A stretch of DNA of 64,000 nt from Bacteroidota bacterium (GTDB lineage Bacteria > Bacteroidota > Bacteroidia > Chitinophagales > LD1), in NCBI GenBank assembly GCA_947475165.1, contig CANJLD010000009.1, positions 62,001 through 126,000 on the forward strand. Direction: 5' to 3'. Below the pieces are notes generated by a model. The model made no database searches and had not been told where the DNA came from. It saw only the letters and a list, made by a program, of their open reading frames with translations. Below, piece after piece: positions 8,713-16,927 of this stretch (position 1 is the first letter of the stretch; each line of letters begins with the position of its first letter). The position numbers were made by a program, and so were the translations under genes.

Positions 8713-9456
8713 TTATTGTTTTATCTGCTCACTTGTTTTGCCGAATCTGCGTTCGCGGTTTTGATAATCTATTATCGCTTTATACAATTCTTCTTTATTG
8801 AATTCGGGCCAAAACTTATCGGTAAAATAAAATTCGGCATACGCCAATTGCCACAACAAAAAATTACTCACGCGCATTTCGCCACTTGTTCTTATCAGCA
8901 ATTCCGGGTCAGGTCGCCCTGCCGTGTATAAATTATCGCTGATGAGGTCTTCGGTAATTTCATGCAAGCCTATTTCATTTTTCTGCACTTGCAAAGCTAT
9001 TTGTTTTACCGCTCTCAGTATTTCGTTCTTACCTCCGTAACTCAAAGCCAAAATCAATTCCATTCTTTTTCCACCCGATGTTTTTTCAATCGCCTCTCTT
9101 AGCTCCTTCGCTACACCTTTCGGCAGGGCATCAATATCGCCAATGGCCCCAAGGCGAATATCATTTTTCATCAATGTCTTCAACTCTCCGTTAATCGTTT
9201 TTAACAGCAGGGTCATTAAGGCACTTACTTCTATTTGCGGGCGGTTCCAGTTTTCGGCACTAAAGGCATACATGGTTAAATGCTGAACGCCCAACTCTGC
9301 ACAAGCCTCGCTTGTCTCGCGCACTGCATTTACGCCATTGGTATGACCAAAAATGCGGTTCTTGCCTTGTTGCTTTGCCCAACGCCCGTTGCCATCCATT
9401 ATTACGGCAATGTGTTTGGGTAAACGGGTTAAATCAATTTGCTCTTTTAAACTCAC
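8713..9456 (-). CDS. uppS: Isoprenyl transferase (undecaprenyl diphosphate synthase)
   Basis: A 247-residue cis-prenyltransferase that makes the C55 lipid carrier for peptidoglycan and polysaccharides. Signature motifs: HIAVIMDGNGRWAK near residue 15 with the catalytic Asp, FSAENWNRP near residue 75, and the C-terminal RTSGEMRVSNFLLWQLAYAE. Length is typical. It sits between the DUF6089 gene and bamA; a TATCTTCG element on the minus strand about 50 bp upstream could be its -7 box. Confidence 0.95.
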   Translation of the reverse strand: MSLKEQIDLTRLPKHIAVIMDGNGRWAKQQGKNRIFGHTNGVNAVRETSEACAELGVQHLTMYAFSAENWNRPQIEVSALMTLLLKTINGELKTLMKNDIRLGAIGDIDALPKGVAKELREAIEKTSGGKRMELILALSYGGKNEILRAVKQIALQVQKNEIGLHEITEDLISDNLYTAGRPDPELLIRTSGEMRVSNFLLWQLAYAEFYFTDKFWPEFNKEELYKAIIDYQNRERRFGKTSEQIKQ

Positions 9457-9522
9457 TCGCGAACGATTAAACGTTGTTTTTGATTTTTATTTTAAAGTGG
9501 GGGCGAAGATATTAAAAGACAT

Positions 9523-9550
9523 GAGACGGCAGACAGAAGACGGGAGGCAG
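9523..9550. repeat. Four 7-bp units (gagacgg/cagacag type)
   Basis: Units gagacgg, cagacag, aagacgg and gaggcag in 7-bp phase, in the gap between the DUF6089 gene and uppS. They share the agac core with the repeat at 10351-10385. Confidence 0.55.
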
Positions 9551-9560
9551 AAAAACAAGC

Positions 9561-10445
9561 CTATCTATATGTTCCGTTAGGGCTTGGACACTGGATTTTC
9601 ATAATGGTATATGAAAGGGTAATGCCGCCAAAAAAGTAATCGTCAAACTTGGGTGATTGACCGCGCTGGTAGCCGGGCTTGCCAATTTTTTCGCCACCAT
9701 TTTCGTTCGACCGGTCAGATAATGCAGCTGCTAAACCTGTAGAGCCACCGGGCAGCGATGCATAACTTGGATATTTTCCGCTTACATCATCTAAGTAATC
9801 GGTAAATGTTTTGCGCACGCCTGCTTCTATACCAATGTTCCAGTTTCGTTTAAACGAAAATTTGAATCCGCCAACAATGGGAACTGCCAAACTGAATAGT
9901 CTGTATTTTTTAACACCCGAATAGCTGGGATCGTTTTGTCCTTCGGTGCCCAGGGGTTGCAGGTAATACCACTGCCCGTTGTATTGCGTTTTGGGGTTGA
10001 AGAAGAAAACGGTAAGCCCTGTGCCAAGGTAGGGAGTCCACCAATGTTTTCCTTTAGGGTCGGCTTTATCGAACTTAAAGAAGTTGAATTCTATTACAGA
10101 GGTAATATCGAAGATGTCGGTTTTGAAAGAAAGATTGCGCTGCTTGTTCCAGGCGGTGTTGGTGGCAGCATCATTAAACTCGGCAACGCCCCAGTTGATA
10201 GAAGTTTTCCAGCCGCCACGGTATTTGATATTGTAACGATAAAAAGCACCTGCTCCTTGGCGCGCAAATTTGAAAGATGTTTTGGTATTCAGGTCGCCAA
10301 AGTAATTGGTCATGCCGCCCCATACGCCAAACTCATGAATTTGAGAAAAACAGACAACAGACAGCAGACAACAGACAACAGACAATACAATACGCTGCTT
10401 TAGTTGTTGAAACTGTATAAAAATATTCTGCTTAACTGTTTTCAT
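9561..10445 (-). CDS. DUF6089-type outer-membrane beta-barrel protein
   Basis: A 294-residue protein. I chose the ATG at 10443-10445 because it starts a signal peptide; the open frame runs 102 codons further upstream through a hairpin and has no protein-like composition. After the signal peptide (core CCLLSVVCFSQ) comes the motif HEFGVWGGMTNYFGDLN, then alternating aromatic/hydrophobic strands with Gly turns ending in the barrel-like DDYFFGGITLSYTIMKI. This pattern and the position upstream of uppS and bamA match the DUF6089 family of Bacteroidota. Function is unknown. The codons for residues 21-32 are a 7-bp tandem repeat, so the peptide itself repeats LSVVC. Confidence 0.75.
   Translation of the reverse strand: MKTVKQNIFIQFQQLKQRIVLSVVCCLLSVVCFSQIHEFGVWGGMTNYFGDLNTKTSFKFARQGAGAFYRYNIKYRGGWKTSINWGVAEFNDAATNTAWNKQRNLSFKTDIFDITSVIEFNFFKFDKADPKGKHWWTPYLGTGLTVFFFNPKTQYNGQWYYLQPLGTEGQNDPSYSGVKKYRLFSLAVPIVGGFKFSFKRNWNIGIEAGVRKTFTDYLDDVSGKYPSYASLPGGSTGLAAALSDRSNENGGEKIGKPGYQRGQSPKFDDYFFGGITLSYTIMKIQCPSPNGTYR
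10351..10385. repeat. Five 7-bp units (cagacaa) in a signal-peptide coding stretch
   Basis: Five consecutive units, cagacaa, cagacag, cagacaa, cagacaa, cagacaa, the cleanest 7-bp array in the window. On the minus strand they encode residues 21-32 of the DUF6089 protein. Because 7 is not a multiple of 3, three units give a seven-residue peptide repeat. Confidence 0.85.
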
Positions 10446-10762
10446 TTTATGAGGGCGCGAAGAAAGTATTAACGGGGGAGAAAGCAAAATGTTGTTTTGG
10501 ATGGCCTGTATGTTACCCAAAACAAGGAAACCGGAGCCTGAATACAGGACTACAAACACCTGTTTTAGAGTAAAAAGGAGAAAACTTAACAATTCGCCAA
10601 AACCCTTTACAGCAAAGGGTTTTGGCAGATTACAGACATGGATAATTTTCGAAAAACAGGATAAAACAGAGTAAAAACCGGCAAAATCTGTCCTGTGAAT
10701 ATTAGTGCCGCTGCGCCACCTTCCGTTCCGATACAATTTATACTCATTCAAAACTTAAAAGC
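10446..10762. other. Gene-poor spacer with one perfect hairpin
   Basis: No convincing gene was seen in these 317 bp; the small open frames here have no protein-like composition. At 10596-10626 there is a perfect hairpin with stem GCCAAAACCCTTT, loop acagc and no following T run, so it looks like a REP-type element rather than a terminator. Confidence 0.6.
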
Positions 10763-10990
10763 ATGCGCTTCTACTTCAACAAAAAATCTTCGGAATTGGC
10801 TACGGTTACTGATAATGGCATAATGCGCAGGGTAATTCCTGGTAACCAAAAGGTGTTCATCTACTTTCATGGAGAGATACTTACCCTGCGCAATGGCACG
10901 CTCTGTTTTGAACACGCGGTAGCTGCGGTTTTCAAAGTTCAAACGGCTCATACTCGTACCAGTAAAATCAGTTTTATCAAATTGCTATGA
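10763..10990 (+). CDS. Small protein of unknown function, coupled to the next ORF
   Basis: A 75-residue protein that I do not recognise. It begins MRFYFNKKSSELATVTDNG and alternates polar and hydrophobic residues like a small beta-rich domain, with GNQKVFIYFHGEILTLRNGT in the middle and a basic tail. It ends in an ATGA overlap with the next ORF, which supports translation on this strand. A 67-residue open frame on the minus strand (10748-10951) overlaps it; I prefer the plus-strand reading because of the start/stop coupling. Real but unknown is the likeliest status. Confidence 0.45.
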   Translation: MRFYFNKKSSELATVTDNGIMRRVIPGNQKVFIYFHGEILTLRNGTLCFEHAVAAVFKVQTAHTRTSKISFIKLL

Positions 10991-11193
10991 AAACATTCTT
11001 CAACCAAAAGTTGTTGCTGTTTTTGCCGGTGTGGCTTACCGGTATTGGCTTTGCCGCATTTGCGGTTTACAATAATTTTTCGGCTATTGCCCAACGGCTG
11101 GCGTATGTTTATGCGTCCTTCCCCGCAGGGTCTTCCGGCTCTGCGGAGACCTTGCGGCAATGGCTAAATGGGATAAATTTATGCGGTGTATGA
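10987..11193 (+). CDS. Small membrane protein, C-terminus formed by a repeat element
   Basis: A 68-residue protein starting inside the stop codon of the previous ORF (ATGA). Residues 8-33 form one strong transmembrane helix (LLLFLPVWLTGIGFAAFAV). From about residue 46 the frame runs into the left arm of an inverted repeat (11118-11132) and the sequence becomes Gly/Ser-rich, so the original C-terminus may have been replaced by insertion of that element. Function unknown. Confidence 0.4.
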   Translation: MKTFFNQKLLLFLPVWLTGIGFAAFAVYNNFSAIAQRLAYVYASFPAGSSGSAETLRQWLNGINLCGV

Positions 11194-11251
11194 AAAAGAA
11201 AAAATGCCGTGCAATCGCGCAGGGTCGCGAGGCGCAGACCCTGCGGGGAAG
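11118..11251. repeat. 134-bp element bounded by a 16-bp perfect inverted repeat
   Basis: CTTCCCCGCAGGGTCT at 11118-11133 is the exact reverse complement of 11236-11251. Each end also forms its own hairpin: CCGCAGGGTCT with AGACCTTGCGG at the left (one mismatch) and GCAGGGTC with GACCCTGC at the right. It is more GC-rich than its surroundings. It looks like a REP-pair or a small non-autonomous mobile element; no target duplication was seen. Confidence 0.65.
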
Positions 11252-11276
11252 AATATTACTGACCGCTTAGTTTATG

Positions 11277-11507
11277 GTAAAAACAGCGTTTGAAGTAACA
11301 ACCAAGGCGGTAAATCTGGTTTTCAAGGCGGTAAAAGGGAAAAACAAGCCATGGGAAGGCACGAACAAGCCGTGGGAAGACATTTTCAAGCCATGGGAAG
11401 TAGTTTTCAAGCCGTTCGAAGTAGTTTTCAAGGCGTTTGAAGAGTCTATCAAGGCGGTTGAAGACTCAATCAAGGCGGTTGAAGGCATTTTCAAGGGGTG
11501 TAAAATG
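11277..11507. repeat. 21-bp tandem array, eleven degenerate units (array 1)
   Basis: Eleven units with a constant 21-bp period and drifting sequence. The clearest are ttcaaggcgtttgaagagtc, atcaaggcggttgaagactc and ttcaagccatgggaagtagt (first 20 bases each). Several units carry a TTCAA-N5-TTGAA dyad (for example at 11427-11441). Both strands stay open: plus-strand heptads look like VFKAFEE, SIKAVED, IFKPWEV, and minus-strand heptads like STALIES, SHGLKMS. No spacers and no cas genes, so it is not CRISPR. Whether it is translated is unknown; I call the DNA repeat, not a gene. Confidence 0.85.
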
Positions 11508-11591
11508 GTGCTTTTGCCATGTTTTGCCTGTTTTTGACGGTTTTTACTGATTTTGGAGGAGTTTATCAGTTTTGAGTCGCCATACTTAATA

Positions 11592-11616
11592 TGTCAGGCT
11601 GAGCGGGGTGGAAGCC
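11592..11616. repeat. Dispersed short repeat (TGTCAxGCTGAGCGGGGT family), copy 1
   Basis: TGTCAGGCTGAGCGGGGTGG then aagcc. It matches the copy at 30805-30829 except at two or three positions. The rest of 11508-11689 shows no gene. Confidence 0.6.
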
Positions 11617-11689
11617 TTTACTTTTGAGGCACAAAATCGCATGACTTAAATGCCCGGCTGCATTCCTGCGCTAGTGGTTAGTGAGGTTA

Positions 11690-12232
11690 TTACTCTTTAA
11701 TAATTAAAACCGCAGTAGGATACTGCGTGCGGCAAACCTTTCGGGTTCCTGCCTGAATAGATGCGGGAATTTTATCGTTCTTATAACCGCCCTCCGTTCC
11801 GCCAACCTTCGACATGGGGCATTCGTTCAGGGCAATAAAACTGCCGTCAACCGCCTGCACCGAAACGAGTTTTATGGTCAGCACACCTACCATCCAGTAA
11901 TTATCGCCAATGTATCTTTCCTCAAAGGTATCGGCTTTGCCGCGCACCATGTTATGCTTATCTACCTTGTGCGGAACCATACTCAACACCACTACTGCAG
12001 CCACCGGTGCATCTTTTTTTATAGCCAGCATAGATTGACCCGAAGGCGTCTTAATCATTACATCATCTGTAACGTGAAATACAAAAATGGTATCACCGGT
12101 TTTTAATTCGGTTGCGCTTAGCTCTTTATCTAAAACCACACTCACCGCTTCGTCTACTTTTATAGTATCGGTTTGGGCTTTGGTGAAGGAGAAGAGAAGA
12201 AGAAAGAGGAGAAACAGGATGCTGTTTTTCAT
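11690..12232 (-). CDS. Secreted protein of unknown function
   Basis: A 180-residue protein with a strong signal peptide (cleavage near FTKAQT) and a mature part rich in Val, Lys and Asp. I do not recognise the family. Visible features are KTGDTIFVFHVTDDVMI near residue 45 and a C-terminal CRTQYPTAVLIIKE. Two mature-region cysteines (near residues 140 and 167) could form a disulfide. The mature composition and alternating pattern suggest a soluble beta-rich periplasmic or surface protein. It is single, with no operon partner on its strand, and lies divergent from the lipoprotein gene at 12347. Confidence 0.7.
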   Translation of the reverse strand: MKNSILFLLFLLLFSFTKAQTDTIKVDEAVSVVLDKELSATELKTGDTIFVFHVTDDVMIKTPSGQSMLAIKKDAPVAAVVVLSMVPHKVDKHNMVRGKADTFEERYIGDNYWMVGVLTIKLVSVQAVDGSFIALNECPMSKVGGTEGGYKNDKIPASIQAGTRKVCRTQYPTAVLIIKE

Positions 12233-12346
12233 GGGCTTTTTATTATGCCAAATGTAAGAAAGGATTTTGCGGGAGAAGGTTGGCGAAGGGTTTGGGTTTA
12301 TTATGGCACAATGGGAATTATTATTATTGCGCTGAAACTAATGCTT

Positions 12347-13045
12347 ATGAAAACCTCCAACAAATTCCTGACGCCTCTATTTGTTGCGGGTATATTTTTA
12401 CTTTTCCCCACCGGTTGTAAAAAAGAGGATAATACTCCTGTGCTGCCTGCCACTACTGTTACGGATATTGACGGGAATGTCTATCATACAGTTACTATCG
12501 GCACCCAAGTATGGATGGTGGAAAATCTGAAGGTAACCCACTACCGGAATGGAAATCCTATACCTCATGTTAGTGAGGATACCGCATGGGGTCCGCTTAC
12601 CCCCGGACCCGCGTATTGCAATTATGATAACAGTGGCATTGCTGCCAACACCTACGGAAGATTATATAACTGGTATGCCGTAGCAGACGGTCCTTTTATA
12701 GCTCCGGCTGGCTGGCATATACCATCTGAGGCGGAATTTACTACACTTTCGAATTATTTGGGTGGCGACTGGACTGGCGCGGCACCAAAACTGACAGAAA
12801 CCGGAAGTGCTCACTGGCAAAGTGCAGATACAGCAACTGCCACTAATTCATCGGGCTTTACAGCTTTACCCGGTGGCTACCGTTCAGAATATGGGACTTT
12901 TGGTGGATTACATGAAAGTGGTGGCTGGTGGTCCTCTACCGAAAAGGACAATGCTAGTTCGTGGCTAAGGGTTATAAATGGTTATTTCGGGTATGCTAAT
13001 GCTCACAAAAATACCGGACGTTCTGTTCGTTGTATTAAAGATTAG
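12347..13045 (+). CDS. Lipoprotein with Fibrobacter succinogenes major paralogous domain
   Basis: A 232-residue protein. The ATG at 12347 gives a lipoprotein signal ending FPTGCKKE (lipid on Cys about 20); the longer open frame from 12173 would overlap the divergent neighbour and has no signal. The mature part has the hallmark order of this domain: DIDGNVYHTVTIGTQVWMVENLK, NGNPIPHV, YGRLYNWYAV, APAGWHIPSEAEF, ALPGGYR, GGWWSSTE and finally GRSVRCIKD. The domain is abundant on surface proteins of Bacteroidota and Fibrobacteres; its role is unknown, but an extracellular C-type-lectin-like fold is often proposed. The gene stands alone. Confidence 0.85.
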   Translation: MKTSNKFLTPLFVAGIFLLFPTGCKKEDNTPVLPATTVTDIDGNVYHTVTIGTQVWMVENLKVTHYRNGNPIPHVSEDTAWGPLTPGPAYCNYDNSGIAANTYGRLYNWYAVADGPFIAPAGWHIPSEAEFTTLSNYLGGDWTGAAPKLTETGSAHWQSADTATATNSSGFTALPGGYRSEYGTFGGLHESGGWWSSTEKDNASSWLRVINGYFGYANAHKNTGRSVRCIKD

Positions 13046-13362
13046 TTGGTTTATAAAATCTGTGATTAAGCACAAGAAGTCTGCCGAAGGGGTTTGCCGA
13101 TGTTGGTGTTATCACCAACATCATTGGGCGCAGTCCGCTTGTTGGCTATAACACCAACAAGGGCGAAAAGTGAATGAATTGTGTTTTGTATTTACAAAAA
13201 CAAAGGTGCTTGCTTAGCGGTAGCAAGCGTTACACTATTCCTAAAGATGATTACATGATTCACACTATTCTGAAAACAGCAAAGCCATCTCTTTAAGAGA
13301 TGGCTTTGCTGTAAAATACTGCCGCATTACTGGCAATAACACCAATAATGCAAAAAAATAAA
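13046..13362. other. Palindrome cluster in a 317-bp gene-free gap
   Basis: No gene was seen. Five dyads are packed here: 13099-13122 (GATGTTGGTG/CACCAACATC, loop TTAT), 13138-13161 (CTTGTTGG/CCAACAAG), 13208-13228 (GCTTGCT/AGCAAGC), 13276-13312 (37-bp near-complete palindrome) and 13324-13351 (GCATTA/TAATGC with inner TGG/CCA). The first, second and fifth share the words TTGG and ATAACACCAA. Confidence 0.75.
13276..13312. repeat. 37-bp perfect palindrome of the AGCAAAGCCATCT family
   Basis: ACAGCAAAGCCATCTCTT, a central t, then its exact reverse complement. No T run follows on either strand. A related stem (AGCGAAGCCATCTT) at 63267-63298 is followed by a T run and looks like a terminator, so this copy may be a terminator relic or a mobile hairpin. 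Confidence 0.8.
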
Positions 13363-13854
13363 TCAGTCCGGTATTACCGTTTTCAATCGGGTAATAAATA
13401 TATCGGCCGCCATCCAGGCAATCATTAGTGGCAGCGTAATTACTAAAACATGCAGTGCCGTATAAACCAATCCATAATTGATATGCAGCCCCATTGGCTG
13501 AAACACCGCCATTAAACTGTTTTCAATGGAAAGTAATATAATGAATACCAAAACCACCTTGGCGGTGAGGTTGTGTTTGAAAGTAAAATCTACCAAAACA
13601 ACCAGAGCTACAAGTACTATCAAAGGCGGTGAAAGAGCTGTGCCAATGCCATAAATAAAATCGTTAACCACCGTAAGGTTGGTATGCCCATGCCTAAACT
13701 CCGCTTTCAAATTTCCATTAACAGCCACGGCAGCAGTTATTAAACAGATTAAAACATATAACCAGTTTAAATAGACAAACCTTCTGAAAAACGGAGTATG
13801 CTGCGCCAGATGGTGGTGGTAACGGATAAAATGAAACATATCAGGCTTTTCCAT
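13363..13854 (-). CDS. Four-helix integral membrane protein of unknown function
   Basis: A 163-residue protein with four predicted transmembrane segments: about residues 27-46, 70-92, 98-118 and 128-150. The N-terminus is His/Arg-rich (FHFIRYHHHLAQH). I do not recognise the family; a small inner-membrane protein is the safest description. The gene is isolated, between the palindrome cluster and glyS. The 130-bp gap to glyS contains faint 7-bp periodic sequence near 13865-13900. Confidence 0.65.
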   Translation of the reverse strand: MEKPDMFHFIRYHHHLAQHTPFFRRFVYLNWLYVLICLITAAVAVNGNLKAEFRHGHTNLTVVNDFIYGIGTALSPPLIVLVALVVLVDFTFKHNLTAKVVLVFIILLSIENSLMAVFQPMGLHINYGLVYTALHVLVITLPLMIAWMAADIFITRLKTVIPD

Positions 13855-13985
13855 CGGCTATAATTTGTTGCTGTTGCTATTACCTACTATTTACTTCTGC
13901 ATTCTAAAATCGTTGTTCTTCAATCACTAATTTGTATTTTGATTTAAGAACAAGGATTAACGAATATTGATTTTAGAAGTGTTTA

Positions 13986-15527
13986 TTAGCGAAGCCCCTT
14001 CCTCCAATCCACCTTCTCAGCCACCACTGCTTTTAATTGGTCTAACGAAACGCGCTCCTGTTGCATGGTGTCGCGGTCGCGGAGGGTAACGGTGTTGTCT
14101 TCCATAGTTTGGTGGTCAACGGTAATACAGAACGGGGTGCCTATGGCATCCATTCTGCGGTAGCGTTTGCCAATGGCATCTTTCTCTTCGTAAAAACATT
14201 TGTAATCCCATTTAAGGTCGTCAAAAATTTCGCGCGCCTTTTCGGGCAGCCCGTCTTTTTTCATAAGCGGGAACACAGCAATTTTTATGGGAGCAAGAAA
14301 AGCAGGCAGGGCAAGAACGGTGCGTTCGCTGCCGTCTTCCAGTTTTTCGTTTTTAAACCCGTTGCAGATAAGCGCGAGGAAAGTGCGGTTGAGACCAACA
14401 GAAGTTTCCACTACATAAGGCACATAGCTTTCATTGGTTTCGGGGTCGAAGTATTGCAGCTTTTTGCCGCTGTGCTCCATATGGTTTTTCAAATCAAAAT
14501 CGGTGCGGCTGTGTATGCCTTCAATTTCTTTAAAGCCAAAAGGAAAGTTGAACTGAATATCTACCGCTGCGTTGGCATAGTGCGCCAGCTTTAAGTGGTC
14601 GAAAAATTTAAGACTGGTTTCGGCAAAGCCCAAAGTGCGGTGCCATTTCATGCGCGCTTCTTTCCACTGCGCATACCATTCCATTTCGGTGCCGGGGCGA
14701 ACAAAAAACTGCAATTCCATTTGCTCAAACTCGCGCGTACGGAAAATAAACTGGCGGGCAACAATCTCGTTGCGGAACGCTTTACCAATCTGCGCAATAC
14801 CGAAAGGAATTTTTTTGCGCGAAGTTTTCTGCACGTTCAGGAAGTTCACGAAAATACCTTGAGCGGTTTCGGGGCGCAGATAAATGGTAGAAGAATCATC
14901 AGCCAGTGAACCCACCTCGGTGCTGAACATTAAGTTGAACTGACGAACCTCCGTCCAGTTTTTACTGCCTGAAACTTCGCAGGCTATTTCTAAATCAACT
15001 ATAATTTGCTTCAGTTCTTCGAGGTTATTGTCCTCTAATGCTTTTTTGAAACGCGTTTCAATAGCATTCAGTTTTTCTTTGTTGCGCAGCACGTTCGGAT
15101 TTGTCTTCACAAACATTTCCTTATCAAAACTCTCTCCGAATTTCTTTGCCGCCTTATCTACTTCCTTGGTAATCTTGTCTTCAATCTTCGCCATCGCATC
15201 TTCAATCAGCACATCGGCACGGTAGCGTTTCTTCGAATCTTTATTATCAATCAGCGGGTCCATAAAAGCATCTACGTGTCCACTTGCTTTCCAAGTTTTA
15301 GGATGCATGAAGATGGCGGCATCCAAGCCCACAATGTTTTCGTGCAGTTGAGTCATGGCTTTCCACCAGTATTGCTGCAAATTATTTTTCAGCTCAATGC
15401 CGTAAGGCGCGTAATCATAAACGGCACTTAGTCCGTCATAAATTTCGGAAGAAGGAAAAATGAATCCGTATTCTTTACAGTGCGAAATAATTTGCTGAAA
15501 GTCTGTCTGTGTATTCTCGTTGCTCAT
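13986..15527 (-). CDS. glyS: Glycine--tRNA ligase (dimeric type)
   Basis: A 513-residue class II synthetase that charges tRNA-Gly. I chose the ATG at 15525-15527; the frame extends 20 codons further, but those codons look like non-coding sequence. Motifs: KEYGFIFPSSEIYDGLSAVYDYAPYG at the N-terminus (the alpha2-type glycine enzyme), LRPETAQGIFVNF, RNEIVARQFIFRTREFEQMELQFF (motif 2), and a C-terminal anticodon-binding domain starting near residue 400 (LAPIKIAVFPL). A TATATTCG element lies directly upstream of the start. Confidence 0.95.
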   Translation of the reverse strand: MSNENTQTDFQQIISHCKEYGFIFPSSEIYDGLSAVYDYAPYGIELKNNLQQYWWKAMTQLHENIVGLDAAIFMHPKTWKASGHVDAFMDPLIDNKDSKKRYRADVLIEDAMAKIEDKITKEVDKAAKKFGESFDKEMFVKTNPNVLRNKEKLNAIETRFKKALEDNNLEELKQIIVDLEIACEVSGSKNWTEVRQFNLMFSTEVGSLADDSSTIYLRPETAQGIFVNFLNVQKTSRKKIPFGIAQIGKAFRNEIVARQFIFRTREFEQMELQFFVRPGTEMEWYAQWKEARMKWHRTLGFAETSLKFFDHLKLAHYANAAVDIQFNFPFGFKEIEGIHSRTDFDLKNHMEHSGKKLQYFDPETNESYVPYVVETSVGLNRTFLALICNGFKNEKLEDGSERTVLALPAFLAPIKIAVFPLMKKDGLPEKAREIFDDLKWDYKCFYEEKDAIGKRYRRMDAIGTPFCITVDHQTMEDNTVTLRDRDTMQQERVSLDQLKAVVAEKVDWRKGLR

Positions 15528-15625
15528 GCCGCGAATATAAAAATGAGAATATGATTTTTCTCCGCGCCTCTGTGCCTCTGCGAGCAAAAGCAGAATTGAA
15601 AAAACTAAAGCGTCATAAGATGCAA

Positions 15626-16867
15626 CTATTTCCCGCTCTCCACAAACTGCACTTCTAATTTCTTGGCGTGCTCTAAGTCTGTTTTCATTTCTTCCTTTAA
15701 AGGATACTCATCCAGTGCATCATAGTCGTTCCAGAATTTTTCATTGTATTTATATTTCGATAAATACAATTCAGAGAACTCCGAATATTTTCCTTTCTGC
15801 ACTAATGCACCAACTCCGTCTGTTTCGTAATCATCAAAAAACAAATCGAAAGTTTCTTCCACAATAAAATCAACGTTACCGGTTACGGCATTCACCACAT
15901 GGTGATTGTAAGTGCGGCTTAATGCACTCACAAAAAGTTTTCCATTCACTCTTTCTAATTCAACTATATCGGTTTCGTTTACCAATTTCCAAATACTGTT
16001 ATTGGCATAGCGCGATTTTACATAATACGGGTTTGGATATTTCTGCACCTCAATACGCAACACAGCAAATGTTTCTTTCTCTACCCAAATTTTTGCCTGC
16101 TCTAATTTGGCACTGCTGCTTTCTTTGTATTGTGTCTTTATTATGTATTGCACTGAATCTTCGCTCACAAATTTCGGAGCAAAAAAGTCAATCATCTTCG
16201 GATTCATAAATGTGCCCTTGTTATAACTGAACGGATTTTCCTTCAGCAAATCTGCCAGGTGGTCTCCGTGATTCATGGCATCTACATTGCGCTCATAGTT
16301 TTCGCTTCTGCGTTGTTTGTTCACCTGCATCAACTCATGAAACGAGTACCGGTAAGGGCTTTTAATATTAAATGCAACACTTACATCTGCTTCAATTAAG
16401 CGAACGTATTTTCCATTCTCTTTGTGGTACTGCCGGTAGAAACCGGTTTGGATAACAGAATCGATGTAAAGATTTTTGCGCAGATTATCAATAGCCTTCA
16501 ACAAAACTCCGCGAGCATTGTAAGAAGTAATTACCGCTTCCGCTTTAGTTTCAATAGATGACGAAACATAAATGCGCAGCGTATCGCCCTCTTTGTAATT
16601 AGTTACTGAAAGCATTTGTGTTTGATAGCCCACGTAAGAAACCCTCATCGAATCTTTCAAATTCAATTTCGGAATCGGAACTTCGAAATATCCATTGTCA
16701 TCGGTCAGTCCACCGAGCTGTGTGTTTTTAAGTTGAACAGCCGCCATACCAAGCGGAGCATTGCTCGCATCTTTATCGTAAACAAAGCCACGCAGATAAA
16801 TATTTTCTTGAGCGCGTGCGCTTGCAAAAAACGCAAGCATAGCAATAAGGCCAATTGATTTTTTCAT
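15626..16867 (-). CDS. Secreted protein with CarboxypepD_reg-like (TonB-plug-associated) N-terminal domain
   Basis: A 413-residue protein from the ATG at 16865-16867, which begins a signal peptide (MKKSIGLIAMLAFFASARAQ). Residues 22-105 form a carboxypeptidase-regulatory-like domain: LRGFVYDKDASNAPLGMAAV, QLGGLTDDNGYFEVPIP, RVSYVGYQTQ. The rest (residues 110-413) resembles the DUF5686 or related outer-membrane-associated part, with beta-rich sequence such as KAEAVITSYNARGVLLKAIDNL and many Tyr/Asn pairs. It may modify or stabilise a surface receptor; the role is unknown. It is followed by glyS 98 bp away on the same strand. Confidence 0.7.
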   Translation of the reverse strand: MKKSIGLIAMLAFFASARAQENIYLRGFVYDKDASNAPLGMAAVQLKNTQLGGLTDDNGYFEVPIPKLNLKDSMRVSYVGYQTQMLSVTNYKEGDTLRIYVSSSIETKAEAVITSYNARGVLLKAIDNLRKNLYIDSVIQTGFYRQYHKENGKYVRLIEADVSVAFNIKSPYRYSFHELMQVNKQRRSENYERNVDAMNHGDHLADLLKENPFSYNKGTFMNPKMIDFFAPKFVSEDSVQYIIKTQYKESSSAKLEQAKIWVEKETFAVLRIEVQKYPNPYYVKSRYANNSIWKLVNETDIVELERVNGKLFVSALSRTYNHHVVNAVTGNVDFIVEETFDLFFDDYETDGVGALVQKGKYSEFSELYLSKYKYNEKFWNDYDALDEYPLKEEMKTDLEHAKKLEVQFVESGK

Positions 16868-16927
16868 ACAAACGAATTTATAAACTAAACGCACGAACTA
16901 TAAAAATTGGGGTACTGCATTCGCAAT

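Noticed and set aside
10446-10751. 102-codon N-terminal extension of the DUF6089 gene
   Set aside because: It reads through a REP-like hairpin and lacks a signal; a clean signal peptide starts at the ATG 10443-10445.
12173-12346. Upstream extension of the paralogous-domain lipoprotein
   Set aside because: It overlaps the divergent neighbour's signal-peptide codons; the lipoprotein signal starts at 12347.
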